DNA of 64,000 bases from Pedobacter indicus (GTDB lineage Bacteria > Bacteroidota > Bacteroidia > Sphingobacteriales > Sphingobacteriaceae): the NCBI RefSeq assembly GCF_003449035.1, contig NZ_QRGB01000001.1:1178001-1242000 (forward strand), read 5' to 3'. Below the pieces are notes generated by a model. The model was not told the DNA's origin. It saw only the letters and a program-made list of their open reading frames with translations, and ran no database searches. Made by a program: the position numbers and the translations under genes. Shown here one piece after another: positions 34,196-43,165 of the stretch; position 1 is the first letter of the stretch, and every line of letters begins with the position of its first letter.

Positions 34196-35152
34196 ATGAA
34201 AACATCGTTCGATTTTGAGAAACCCATAGATGATTTACTTGGTCAGCTTGATAAGGTAAAACAAGTTGCTGAGAAGACAAAGGTTGACATGTCAGCTACC
34301 ATCAGTGAGCTTGAAGCTGAATTGCAAAGGACGCGTGAGCATATTTATGGCAATCTTACGGGTTGGCAAAAGGTGCAAATGTCAAGGCACCCAGATCGGC
34401 CGCAGACCTTGGATTATATCTCGATGATGTGTGATAACTTTTTGGAACTTCACGGCGATCGGACGGTGAAAGATGATAAGGCGATTGTTGGCGGGTGGGC
34501 AAATATTGATGATCAGTCGGTTATGGTTATCGGTCACCAAAAAGGCAAAAACACAAAAGAACGTCAGTTTCGCAATTTTGGTATGGCTAACCCTGAAGGA
34601 TATCGGAAGGCTTTGCGCCTGATGAAAATGGCGGAAAAATTCAATAAGCCGATTGTTACCTTGATTGACACCATGGGTGCGTATCCTGGTCTGGAAGCAG
34701 AGGAGCGGGGGCAAGGCGAGGCAATAGCCAGGAATTTGTTGGAAATGTCCGTTCTGAAGGTTCCGATTATCTGCATAATCATTGGTGAGGGTGCATCTGG
34801 CGGTGCCTTGGGTATCGGTATTGGCGATCGTGTTTATATGTTAGAACATACCTGGTATTCTGTAATTTCACCAGAATCGTGCTCTTCTATTTTATGGAGG
34901 AGTTGGGATTATAAAGAGCGCGCTGCTGAATCTCTAAAATTGACGTCAGAGAATATGCTGGCTAATGGTTTGATTGATGGGATTATCCCTGAACCGTTTG
35001 GTGGTGCTCATCAAGACCCTGCATTGATAGGGCAGACAGTTAAACAGCAAATATTGACCGACCTGGAGTTGCTAATAGCTAAGAATACGGATGAAATGGT
35101 GGCAGAACGTATTGATAAGTTCTGCAAGATGGGTGTCGTGGTGGAGCAGTAG
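34196..35152 (+). CDS. accA: acetyl-CoA carboxylase carboxyltransferase subunit alpha
   Basis: The 318-residue protein has an N-terminal coiled coil ([20 protein letters not shown]) typical of AccA and the crotonase-like carboxyltransferase core. The core is shown by [54 protein letters not shown] and [14 protein letters not shown]. With AccD it transfers the carboxyl group from biotin to acetyl-CoA in fatty-acid synthesis. It is monocistronic and separated from the convergent gene by a long hairpin. Confidence 0.97.
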   Translation: MKTSFDFEKPIDDLLGQLDKVKQVAEKTKVDMSATISELEAELQRTREHIYGNLTGWQKVQMSRHPDRPQTLDYISMMCDNFLELHGDRTVKDDKAIVGGWANIDDQSVMVIGHQKGKNTKERQFRNFGMANPEGYRKALRLMKMAEKFNKPIVTLIDTMGAYPGLEAEERGQGEAIARNLLEMSVLKVPIICIIIGEGASGGALGIGIGDRVYMLEHTWYSVISPESCSSILWRSWDYKERAAESLKLTSENMLANGLIDGIIPEPFGGAHQDPALIGQTVKQQILTDLELLIAKNTDEMVAERIDKFCKMGVVVEQ

Positions 35153-35171
35153 GATAAACGATAGGTACATT

Positions 35172-35226
35172 CCTCTATAAACATGAACAGCATCGAGATT
35201 CTCGATGCTGTTCATGTTTATAGAGG
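35172..35226. terminator. 26-bp perfect inverted repeat between convergent genes
   Basis: Positions 35172-35197 are the exact reverse complement of 35201-35226 around a 3-nt loop, the longest perfect hairpin in the window. It lies 19 bp after accA and 12 bp beyond the stop of the convergent DUF2723 gene. It has no strong T-run; a bidirectional terminator or RNase-blocking 3' end is likely. Confidence 0.75.
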
Positions 35227-35238
35227 TTTAAATAAATT

Positions 35239-38200
35239 TTAATTCAGCCCCGACATCTGATAGCGTGTCTCAAAACTTTTGAAGAGTTCTTTGAGGCGTG
35301 TGTTTTCTTCGGTTTGCTTGTATTCTGCTGTAAGCTGATCCAAGGCGTGAAGTACATACATGCCTAATTGCATGTTATTCATCTCCAGGTTGGGTTTGGT
35401 TTCAGCAATGGTGAAGAAATAATTGAGGTTATCTTCAATGTAGTCCGTTGTATTGGTCACGATCCGATTTGCATTTTCGATGTCGCCTACCATGTAAAGA
35501 CTTTCGGCCATGGATTGCTTCTGAATCGTCTCGCGCATCGCATAGATCTTGTCAGGAACTACTTCCAGGCTACGTGCCATTACTTTCTTTGCTTTATCCA
35601 TTTGGCCTTCTTTTACAAGCTCATTGCTCAACGTGTTGAAGTTGTTCATAATCAGATTCAACATTCCATAGGATTCCGGATCAAGATATTTCGCATTCTT
35701 TAGATTACCCCATACAAACTTGTCCACTGTGTTGGTGTACATAGCTTCCGTATTAATCTTTTCTACCATTTGATCAGGACTCTGAGTTGTGTCTGGGGTT
35801 AAAGGCATCAAACGATAGGTAAAACCTTCAGATACAAGATAGTTGTCAAGACCCAGGTAATTGTCACTTGGTACCGTCCGCGCGAAATAAATAGGTCTTT
35901 CCCAATTGTTGTGGACAAGTATATCCATAATAGCCAACTCAGTACGGCTGACATAGTTTCTAGGGTAAGTCCACACCAACGAATCTGCAATTTGGTTTTG
36001 CCAGGTGCTGGGAACAACATTATTTTTTATTACATCATCGGAATTTACCGTTAATTTGAAATTTTTGGTAGGCAGGAAGTTTTCACGACTGCCATCTTGC
36101 ATTGGCTGTTTATCCTGTGGGTTATCGGATAGTAAGATGTTGAGTATATTTTGTAGCTCAATATGACCTTGGATACCGTAATCGGTATAGCGGATAATAT
36201 CTCGTACACCTTGAACGAATTGCTCGTTCTTCATGCTGATTGGTAGTGCATCGGCCTCGTTAACCTTTTCTTTCATTTGTCTTAAGTACCAGTCGGCACT
36301 CAATAGACTCAGGTTTACAACGCGTATATCTGGTCGGATGTTCTCCACTTCCTGAGCATACCATAATGGGTAAGTATCATTGTCTCCATAGGTGAACAGG
36401 ATGGCATTTGGTGCACAGCTCTCTAGGTAGTTAATAGCTAAATCACGTGCGGTAGTTTTCCCAGACCGGTTATGATCATCCCAGTTTTGGGAGGCCATGA
36501 GTACTGGTGCGGCCAGTAAACCGATTACAGTAGCAGCAATAGCAGCATTTTTTGGATTGGCTTTCTTCTTGATAAAATCGCTAATTGCCAAAACTCCAAA
36601 CCCGATCCAGATAGCAAAGGCGTAGAATGATCCCGCGAAGGCGTAATCACGTTCTCTTGGCTGCATCGGGTTTTGGTTGAGATACAGTACAATAGCTATA
36701 CCTGTGAAAAAGAAGAGCAGACCTACGATCCCTGCATCTTTTTGATTGTATTTAAAATGCCAGAAAGCGCCAAGCAAGCCCAGGATCAATGGTAAAAAGA
36801 AATAGGTATTTCTTGATGGATTATTTTTCTGTGAATCAGGGAGAGCGTTCTGTCCACCCAATCGCATCTGATCAATAAATGAGATACCACTGATCCAATT
36901 TCCGTCTGTAAAATTGCCATGGCCCTGCTGGTCGTTTTGTCTACCAGCAAAATTCCACATAAAATACCGGGCGTACATATGTCCGATCTGGTAAGAAAAC
37001 AAGAAGCTAAGGTTATCTCCAAAGCTGGGTTGTTCACCTTCGCCAAGGTTTAACCAGTTACGATAGACCTGTGCATGTTCGGAACTATAAATCCGCGGCA
37101 AAAAGGTTTCACGGTCATATTTGTATTTGGGTTTATTGCCTACTTTAATGTAATTGTCTTCGCCTTTTCTGTAAATAGCGGAACCTTCGACATATTCAAT
37201 GGGTTGTGAATCGAAGTACGGACCTTTGAATAGCGGATCATCACCATATTGTTCACGATTTAAATAACCTAAAATGGAAAATGTGTCGTCTGGGTCGCTG
37301 TTGTTTAAGGTTGGGTCAGCATTGGCACGAACGACTACCATAGCGAAAGAGCTGTAACCGATCAGGATAAAAGAAACACACAGCAACATAATATTCAGCA
37401 TTGGTTTGTGGTGTTTTATCGAATAGATAATACCGTACGTCAGTCCCCCGATCACCAAAACGGCAAAAAGAATGATGCCTGACCCGAATCCAAGTCCAAG
37501 TGAGTTGACAAAGAAAAGGTCGATATAGGCAGCTGCTTTAATTGAGTATTGGATGATGCCCCATAAAATAAGGGCTAGGATAACGCAGCCTAATAGCAGC
37601 GCCTTGATGGTGCCACTGTTGGTTGGTTTCGTCGACTTCCGGAAATAAACAACAAGTGCAAGTGCAGGAATAGTCAGTAAGTTCAATAAATGGACACCGA
37701 TTGACAGGCCCATTACATAGGCTATTAAGATCAGCCATCTTTCTGAATAAGGCTCATCTGCATGGTAGTCCCATTTGAGTATCGCCCAGAATACAACTGC
37801 GGTACACAGAGACGCCATGGCGTATACTTCAGACTCAACCGCTGAGAACCAAAATGTATCGGAAAAGGTATAGGCCAATGCGCCAACCAGTCCCGCACCC
37901 ATGATCTGGATCAGTTGTGTTTGGGTTAGTTCAGCATCCCGGGGTGCGATGACTTTACGGGCGAGTGCTGTAATTGTCCAAAAAAGAAATAAGATCGTTA
38001 GACCGCTGGAAACCGCCGAGCCTACGTTCATCCAATAGGCGATGAGCGCCGGATTTCCCATAGCAAAGTTAGAAAAGAGGTTTTGGAGCATGAGGAAAAG
38101 CGGGGCTCCGGGTTGGTGAACAATCTGCATTTTATAGGCTGCAGCGATAAATTCACCACAATCCCAAAAACTTGCTGTTGGTTCTAACGTTAATATGTAA

Positions 38201-38265
38201 GTTGTTGTCGCTATTAAGAAACTTAACCAACCCAACAGGTTGTTCACTTTGCTATAAGTCATCAT
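35239..38265 (-). CDS. DUF2723 polytopic membrane protein (GT-C/TMEM260-like)
   Basis: The 1008-residue protein carries the DUF2723 signature near its N-terminus (LEPTASFWDCGEFIAAAY, then HQPGAPLFLML) with the Asp/Glu pair of GT-C glycosyltransferases. About 12-14 membrane helices follow to residue 590. A large soluble C-terminal domain contains a TYGDNDTYPLWYAQEV segment and helical-repeat-like sequence. The eukaryotic homologue TMEM260 is an O-mannosyltransferase, so a protein-glycosylation role is possible but inferred. Confidence 0.85.
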   Translation of the reverse strand: MMTYSKVNNLLGWLSFLIATTTYILTLEPTASFWDCGEFIAAAYKMQIVHQPGAPLFLMLQNLFSNFAMGNPALIAYWMNVGSAVSSGLTILFLFWTITALARKVIAPRDAELTQTQLIQIMGAGLVGALAYTFSDTFWFSAVESEVYAMASLCTAVVFWAILKWDYHADEPYSERWLILIAYVMGLSIGVHLLNLLTIPALALVVYFRKSTKPTNSGTIKALLLGCVILALILWGIIQYSIKAAAYIDLFFVNSLGLGFGSGIILFAVLVIGGLTYGIIYSIKHHKPMLNIMLLCVSFILIGYSSFAMVVVRANADPTLNNSDPDDTFSILGYLNREQYGDDPLFKGPYFDSQPIEYVEGSAIYRKGEDNYIKVGNKPKYKYDRETFLPRIYSSEHAQVYRNWLNLGEGEQPSFGDNLSFLFSYQIGHMYARYFMWNFAGRQNDQQGHGNFTDGNWISGISFIDQMRLGGQNALPDSQKNNPSRNTYFFLPLILGLLGAFWHFKYNQKDAGIVGLLFFFTGIAIVLYLNQNPMQPRERDYAFAGSFYAFAIWIGFGVLAISDFIKKKANPKNAAIAATVIGLLAAPVLMASQNWDDHNRSGKTTARDLAINYLESCAPNAILFTYGDNDTYPLWYAQEVENIRPDIRVVNLSLLSADWYLRQMKEKVNEADALPISMKNEQFVQGVRDIIRYTDYGIQGHIELQNILNILLSDNPQDKQPMQDGSRENFLPTKNFKLTVNSDDVIKNNVVPSTWQNQIADSLVWTYPRNYVSRTELAIMDILVHNNWERPIYFARTVPSDNYLGLDNYLVSEGFTYRLMPLTPDTTQSPDQMVEKINTEAMYTNTVDKFVWGNLKNAKYLDPESYGMLNLIMNNFNTLSNELVKEGQMDKAKKVMARSLEVVPDKIYAMRETIQKQSMAESLYMVGDIENANRIVTNTTDYIEDNLNYFFTIAETKPNLEMNNMQLGMYVLHALDQLTAEYKQTEENTRLKELFKSFETRYQMSGLN

Positions 38266-38372
38266 ATATGTCTCAAATAAAAATCGAAAATAAGTATTTG
38301 AATTGAATTACCTATATTTTCTTTAAATATCGAGCGGATTTAGAGCTGTTTGGAGAAAAAAAATAAAATATG

Positions 38373-38404
38373 TTTGCAACATATAAAATATCGCTCTATA
38401 TTTG
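38373..38404 (+). promoter_or_regulatory. promoter of tRNA-Gln (TTTG-N20-TATATTTG)
   Basis: TTTG (38373-38376) and TATATTTG (38397-38404) are separated by exactly 20 bp, a full match to the Bacteroidota consensus. The downstream CAGTCC also occurs at the tRNA-Asn promoter. Confidence 0.8.
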
Positions 38405-38442
38405 CAGTCCGATAACGGAGATGCCTTAAATAAGAGGTATTT

Positions 38443-38513
38443 TGCCCGATAGTATAAAGGTAGTACATCTGATTTTGGTTCAGATTGTCTAGGTTCGAAT
38501 CCTGGTCGGGCAA
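38443..38513 (+). tRNA. tRNA-Gln(TTG)
   Basis: A 71-nt cloverleaf with acceptor TGCCCGA/TCGGGCA, anticodon stem CTGAT/GTTCAG region with anticodon TTG, and T-arm AGGTTCGAATCCT. No CCA is encoded. It has a consensus promoter 40 bp upstream and a terminator after it. Confidence 0.95.
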
Positions 38514-38523
38514 CTGAAATAAG

Positions 38524-38561
38524 AACTCGGGTTGTTGCTAACAGCCCGAGTTTGTTTTTTT
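38524..38561 (+). terminator. intrinsic terminator after tRNA-Gln
   Basis: A 13-bp stem (38524-38536 with 38540-38552, one G-T pair), a 3-nt loop and a T-rich tail. Confidence 0.9.
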
Positions 38562-38578
38562 AAAATGAGTATAGCGCC

Positions 38579-39523
38579 ATGCCTTTACAATTTAACACAG
38601 TAAAACTTTTTTCCGGGTCAAGTAATGTTGAACTGGCTGAAAAGATTGCTGAGTCCTACGGGAAAAAGCTAGGAGAAAAAACCCTCTCGCGCTTCAGCGA
38701 TGGTGAAATGCAGCCCTTTTATAATGAATCTGTTCGCGGTAGCGATGTTTTTGTTATTCAGTCGACGAATACGCCGGCAGATAATATTATGGAGCTCTTG
38801 CTGATGATTGATGCGGCAAAGCGTGCTTCAGCGCATTATATTACTGCGGTGGTTCCTTATTTCGGTTACGCTCGCCAAGATCGGAAAGACAAACCAAGGG
38901 TAGCTATCGGCGCAAAGATGATCGCTAATCTAATAACTGCAGCAGGTGCACACCGTATTATGACGATGGATTTGCATGCGGCGCAGATTCAGGGTTTTTT
39001 TGATATCCCGGTTGACCATTTGGATGCTTCTGTAATTTTTGTTCCTCATATAAAGGCGTTGAACCTACCGAACTTGACGATTGCATCGCCGGATATGGGT
39101 GGGTCACACAGAGCACGTACGTTTGCAAAGTATTTTAATGCGGAGGTGGTGATTTGTGACAAACAAAGGAAGCGTGCCAATGAGATCGAATCGATGTCAA
39201 TTATCGGGGATGTAACTGGACAAGACATTGTATTGATCGACGATATTTGTGACACGGCCGGTACCTTATCTAAAGCTGCGTCATTGATTATGGAGAAAGG
39301 GGCAAATAGTGTTCGCGCGGTGTGTACACATCCGGTTTTATCAGGCAATGCTTATGAAACGATCGAAAAATCTGCTTTGACAGAGTTGATCGTAACGGAT
39401 ACCATCCAGTTGAAACACGAGAGTGAAAAGATTAAAGTATTATCGACTGCAGAATTGTTTGCCGAGGCAATAAAAAATGTAAATGAGCACGGGTCGATCA
39501 GTAATCTTTTTAATATTCAGTAG
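38579..39523 (+). CDS. prs: ribose-phosphate pyrophosphokinase
   Basis: The 314-residue enzyme makes PRPP from ribose 5-phosphate and ATP. It shows LFSGSSNVELAEKIAESYG, the flexible loop YARQDRKDKPR, DLHAAQIQGFFDIPVDHL, and the PRPP-binding loop VLIDDICDTAGTL. Length and motifs fit class I PRPP synthetases. rplY follows 23 bp later, so prs-rplY form the common ribosomal-side operon. Confidence 0.97.
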   Translation: MPLQFNTVKLFSGSSNVELAEKIAESYGKKLGEKTLSRFSDGEMQPFYNESVRGSDVFVIQSTNTPADNIMELLLMIDAAKRASAHYITAVVPYFGYARQDRKDKPRVAIGAKMIANLITAAGAHRIMTMDLHAAQIQGFFDIPVDHLDASVIFVPHIKALNLPNLTIASPDMGGSHRARTFAKYFNAEVVICDKQRKRANEIESMSIIGDVTGQDIVLIDDICDTAGTLSKAASLIMEKGANSVRAVCTHPVLSGNAYETIEKSALTELIVTDTIQLKHESEKIKVLSTAELFAEAIKNVNEHGSISNLFNIQ

Positions 39524-39546
39524 TAAATTAATAAATAATAATAAAT

Positions 39547-40131
39547 ATGAAATCAATTGCTATTAGCGGTTCCCTAAGAGGGAACGTAGGGAAAAGAGAC
39601 GCTAAGGAATTGCGTTATGAAGGCAAAGTGCCTGCAGTTCTTTACGGTGGGAAGGAACAGTACCACTTTGCAGTGTCCGCAGCTGATTTGAAATCGTTGG
39701 TGTATACACCCGATGTTCATTTCGTAGATTTAGACTTGGATGGTAAAAAGTTCCAAGCTATTGTTCAGGAAATACAGTTTCACCCATTGAACGATCAAAT
39801 TCGTCATATCGATTTCTTAGAATTAAATGATAAGAAAGAAGTGACTATGCTTATTCCGGTTAAGTTGACCGGAACATCGCCAGGTGTACGTGCTGGTGGT
39901 AAATTAATACAGAAGCTTCGTACGCTTCGTGTTAAATCATTGCCGGCTAATATGCCTCAAGTTATTGAAGTTAGCTTAAATAGCTTAGAAGTTGGTAAGT
40001 CTGTGCGCGTTAGAGAAGTGAAACTTGATGATGCGAAAGTATTGAACAACAGTGACGATACCATTGTATCGGTAGTGATGTCTCGTGCGCTTCGTCAGGC
40101 AGAGCAAGAAGCAAAAGCTGCAGCGAAGTAA
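39547..40131 (+). CDS. rplY: 50S ribosomal protein L25 / Ctc
   Basis: The 194-residue protein is the long Ctc-type L25. It has an N-terminal 5S-rRNA-binding domain (LRYEGKVPAVLYGGKEQYHF, then VQEIQFHPLNDQIRHIDFLEL) and a C-terminal TL5-like beta domain (VKLTGTSPGVRAGGKL). It ends in an Ala/Glu/Lys tail. It binds 5S rRNA in the large subunit and lies directly after prs. Confidence 0.96.
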   Translation: MKSIAISGSLRGNVGKRDAKELRYEGKVPAVLYGGKEQYHFAVSAADLKSLVYTPDVHFVDLDLDGKKFQAIVQEIQFHPLNDQIRHIDFLELNDKKEVTMLIPVKLTGTSPGVRAGGKLIQKLRTLRVKSLPANMPQVIEVSLNSLEVGKSVRVREVKLDDAKVLNNSDDTIVSVVMSRALRQAEQEAKAAAK

Positions 40132-40150
40132 TATTTTTGCAATAAACTTT

Positions 40151-40191
40151 AAAAAAGAGGGTAGTGATCCACAATCACTGCCCTTTTTTTA
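40151..40191 (+). terminator. intrinsic terminator after rplY
   Basis: A stem with core GGTAGTGAT/ATCACTGCC (one mismatch or wobble), a 5-nt loop and a T7 tail, starting 20 bp after the rplY stop. Confidence 0.85.
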
Positions 40192-40211
40192 TGTGCTTTA
40201 TTATTATTTGT

Positions 40212-40219
40212 TATTTTTG
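40212..40219 (+). promoter_or_regulatory. -7 promoter element for pth (TATTTTTG)
   Basis: TATTTTTG matches TAnnTTTG, 20 bp before the pth ATG and after the rplY terminator. Confidence 0.45.
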
Positions 40220-40239
40220 AATCTAATTAAACCCAGTAG

Positions 40240-40800
40240 ATGAAATACCTAATTGTTGGTCTTGGTAATATTGGCCAGGAATATGCAGATACGCGACATA
40301 ATATTGGTTTTATGATTGCCGATGAGCTGGTGAAGAAGGCAGGTGCTTCCTATTCAACGTTGAAATATGCGTATTACTCAGAATTTAAATTTAGAAGCAG
40401 GGTTGTCCACGTTATTAAACCGACGACATACATGAACCTGAGCGGTAAGGCTGTAAACTACTGGATGAAGGAATTGAAAATTCCGATGGAAAATGTTCTG
40501 GTGATTGTCGATGATATTGCAATTCCGTTTGGTAAGGTACGTTTGAAACCGAAAGGCAGTAGCGCGGGGCATAACGGATTGAAGAATATAGAAGCGTTAT
40601 GCGGGGGGCAGAACTACCCCCGGCTGCGTTTTGGAGTAGGGGACAATTTTCCACGAGGGCGTCAGGTAGATTATGTACTGAGTGGGTTTGACGAAGAGGA
40701 GTTGCCGGAACTGCCGTCGCTTATTGAACATGCCGTAGAGATGACACAAAGTTTTGTATCTGTCGGTCTGGAACTGACAATGACTCGCTTTAATAAATAA
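40240..40800 (+). CDS. pth: peptidyl-tRNA hydrolase
   Basis: The 186-residue enzyme frees tRNA from stalled peptidyl-tRNA. It has the N-terminal LIVGLGNIGQEYADTRHNIG with the catalytic His, PTTYMNLSGKAV, and the DDIAIPFGKVRLKPKGSSAGHNGLKNI region with the active Asp and the tRNA-contacting loop. The ArsC/YffB-like gene starts 12 bp later. Confidence 0.97.
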   Translation: MKYLIVGLGNIGQEYADTRHNIGFMIADELVKKAGASYSTLKYAYYSEFKFRSRVVHVIKPTTYMNLSGKAVNYWMKELKIPMENVLVIVDDIAIPFGKVRLKPKGSSAGHNGLKNIEALCGGQNYPRLRFGVGDNFPRGRQVDYVLSGFDEEELPELPSLIEHAVEMTQSFVSVGLELTMTRFNK

Positions 40801-40812
40801 TTAAACAAGGAT

Positions 40813-41160
40813 ATGTTAAAAGTTTATGGTATAAAAAACTGCAATACGGTTAAAAAGGCTCTCGATTGGCTAGAGGAAAATGGAAAGGAATATGAATTTC
40901 ATGATTATAAAAAGTCTGGGATTGCAGGAGATAAAATTACTGAGTGGCAAGATGAAGTGGGATGGGAGCCGTTAATAAATAAAAGAGGGACAACTTGGCG
41001 TAAACTGGACAAAGAGGTACAGGAAGGGGTCAACGGACCTGAAACTGCAAGTCAATTAATGCAGAATCATACCTCCCTGATTAAGAGACCAATCATCGAA
41101 GGGAAGGGGCCTATTATTTTAGGGTTCGATAACGAAGAATACACAGATAAATTATTATAA
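40813..41160 (+). CDS. ArsC/Spx-family thioredoxin-fold protein (YffB-like)
   Basis: The 115-residue thioredoxin-like protein has one N-terminal active Cys in YGIKNCNTVKKALDWLEENG (Cys10) and the family C-terminal KRPIIEGKGPIILGF segment. The second arsenate-reductase cysteines are absent, so it resembles YffB rather than a true ArsC. Reductase or regulator activity is not established. It lies between pth and the M1 peptidase, 19 bp before the latter. Confidence 0.85.
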   Translation: MLKVYGIKNCNTVKKALDWLEENGKEYEFHDYKKSGIAGDKITEWQDEVGWEPLINKRGTTWRKLDKEVQEGVNGPETASQLMQNHTSLIKRPIIEGKGPIILGFDNEEYTDKLL

Positions 41161-41179
41161 ACTAAGCAATCTTGAGAAT

Positions 41180-43117
41180 ATGAGATTATCAAACACTTTA
41201 CCATTGAAGGCTTTGGTGGGTATGCTATGTCTTTCGGGCGTGGCTTTCGCTCAAACAGAAAGCAATTATGACTATGTGGAGGCATTTAGACCAGGCTTTT
41301 ATCAGACAAACGGGAACGAATACCGTTCGGCGTCGGGTAAACCGGGACCAAAGTATTGGCAAAATGCCGCTGACTATAAGCTGAGAGCTACATTGAATGA
41401 CGAAAATAGAACAGTTACTGCTTCAGTAACAATAGATTATACAAATAACAGTCCGGAAGCGCTTGATTTTTTGTGGATCCAGCTGGATCAGAATATGTTC
41501 AAAGAAGATGCGATTGGAAATAAGATAATCCCGCTAACAGATAGCCGCTACGGTGCGAAAGGGGAAGAGTTTGACGGAGGTTACAATATAAAGTCTGTGA
41601 GGTTGGGCAGTAGTGATGTTGAATATACCATCAGCGATACGCGAATGCAGGTTGACCTTCCTGAAGCTTTAAAGGAGAACGGAGGGAAAGCGCAATTGAC
41701 AATAGACTACAGCTATGTTGTTCCAAAGTACGGATCTGACCGTACGGGTATCTTGGAGACTAAGAATGGTGATATCTATTCGATAGCGCAGTGGTACCCT
41801 CGGATGGCGGTATTTGACGATGTGCTTGGCTGGAATACAGATCCTTATTTAGGACCTGGAGAGTTTTATTTGAACTATGGTAATATCGATGTGGAAATTA
41901 CGGCACCTAGTAATCATTTTGTTGTTTTGGGCGGTGAGCTACTAAACCCGGATGAGGTATTAACAGCAGAACAATTAAAGAGATGGAACAAGGCACAAAG
42001 CAGTGATGAAACCGTTATTATTCGTTCTCAGGAAGAAGTGCGTCAGGGTGCAAGTCAATCGAAATCAAAGACGCTTACATGGAAGTACCGGTTAGAGAAT
42101 ACAAGGGATGTTGCGTGGGCGTCATCCGCTGCGTTTATCATCGATGGGGCTAAAATTAATCTCAAAGACGGGAAGACTTCTTTTGCATTATCTGCTTATC
42201 CAGAAGAAAGTAATGGGGGTAATGCATGGGAGCGGTCGACTGAATATGTTAAGGCATCTGTAGAACATTATTCTGAAAAATGGTTCAACTATCCTTATCC
42301 GGTTGCGGTCAATGTAGCTTCAAATGTGGGAGGTATGGAATATCCGGCGATTGTATTCTGTGGATATAAGGCGAAAGGAGCAAGCTTATGGGGGGTTACC
42401 GATCATGAGTTTGGTCATATTTGGTTTCCGATGATTGTGGGCAGTAACGAGCGCCTTCATGCATGGATGGATGAAGGTTTTAACACCTTTCTAAACGGAA
42501 TTTCTACTGAAGAATTTAATAACGGCGAATATTATCGCGGCAAACAAGATGCAAATAAGATGGCGGCTTTGTTAACAAATCCTGCGCTTGAACCTGTTAT
42601 GACTGCGCCGAGTGTTATGAACGAGCGTCACATGGGGATTCTGGCATACTATAAGCCTGGGTTTGGAATGAAGTTACTTCGGGATGTGATTTTAGGACCG
42701 GAGCGATTCGATAAAGCTTTGCGTGCTTATATCAATGAGTGGGCGTATAAACACCCAACACCAGATGATTTCTTTAGAACAATGGAGAATGTGTCGGGTC
42801 AAAAGTTATCTTGGTTCTGGAGGGGCTGGTTTGAAAATAATTGGCAATTTGATCAGGCGGTAACCAATGTAGCACAGAAGTCTGAGGGTGCCGTAATTAG
42901 CATTATTAATTTGGAAAAGCTGCCGATGCCGGTAATAGCTGATGTGACGACTGCGAGTGGCAAGACGACTCGCGTAACACTACCGGTTGAGGTCTGGGAG
43001 AGAAATATTACATGGGATTTTCTATTTGAAACGTCTGAAGATGTTGTGAAGGTAGAACTCGATCCGGACAAAGTATTACCGGACTCAAATCCGAGTAATA
43101 ATACCTGGAAGAAATAA
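41180..43117 (+). CDS. M1-family aminopeptidase-like metalloprotease, exported
   Basis: The 645-residue product has a signal peptide (LKALVGMLCLSGVAFAQ) and an N-terminal beta domain. Its gluzincin domain has zinc ligands His409 and His413 in HEFGH and Glu432 in MDEGFNTF, preceded by the GGMEYP exopeptidase-like motif. A C-terminal beta region follows. It should cleave peptides in the periplasm or at the surface. Gln/Glu at the free N-terminus-binding GxMEN site reads MEYP, as in cold-active or leukotriene-hydrolase-like relatives. It ends before a clear terminator. Confidence 0.9.
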   Translation: MRLSNTLPLKALVGMLCLSGVAFAQTESNYDYVEAFRPGFYQTNGNEYRSASGKPGPKYWQNAADYKLRATLNDENRTVTASVTIDYTNNSPEALDFLWIQLDQNMFKEDAIGNKIIPLTDSRYGAKGEEFDGGYNIKSVRLGSSDVEYTISDTRMQVDLPEALKENGGKAQLTIDYSYVVPKYGSDRTGILETKNGDIYSIAQWYPRMAVFDDVLGWNTDPYLGPGEFYLNYGNIDVEITAPSNHFVVLGGELLNPDEVLTAEQLKRWNKAQSSDETVIIRSQEEVRQGASQSKSKTLTWKYRLENTRDVAWASSAAFIIDGAKINLKDGKTSFALSAYPEESNGGNAWERSTEYVKASVEHYSEKWFNYPYPVAVNVASNVGGMEYPAIVFCGYKAKGASLWGVTDHEFGHIWFPMIVGSNERLHAWMDEGFNTFLNGISTEEFNNGEYYRGKQDANKMAALLTNPALEPVMTAPSVMNERHMGILAYYKPGFGMKLLRDVILGPERFDKALRAYINEWAYKHPTPDDFFRTMENVSGQKLSWFWRGWFENNWQFDQAVTNVAQKSEGAVISIINLEKLPMPVIADVTTASGKTTRVTLPVEVWERNITWDFLFETSEDVVKVELDPDKVLPDSNPSNNTWKK

Positions 43118-43124
43118 TAAAACG

Positions 43125-43163
43125 AAAAGCCTGCTAATCTGTTAATACGATAGCAGGCTTTTT
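43125..43163 (+). terminator. intrinsic terminator after the M1 peptidase gene
   Basis: A 12-bp stem (AAAAGCCTGCTA 43125-43136 with TAGCAGGCTTTT 43151-43162). The next ATG starts three bases later, so the following gene must depend on readthrough or on a promoter inside this gene end. Confidence 0.85.
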
Positions 43164-43165
43164 AA

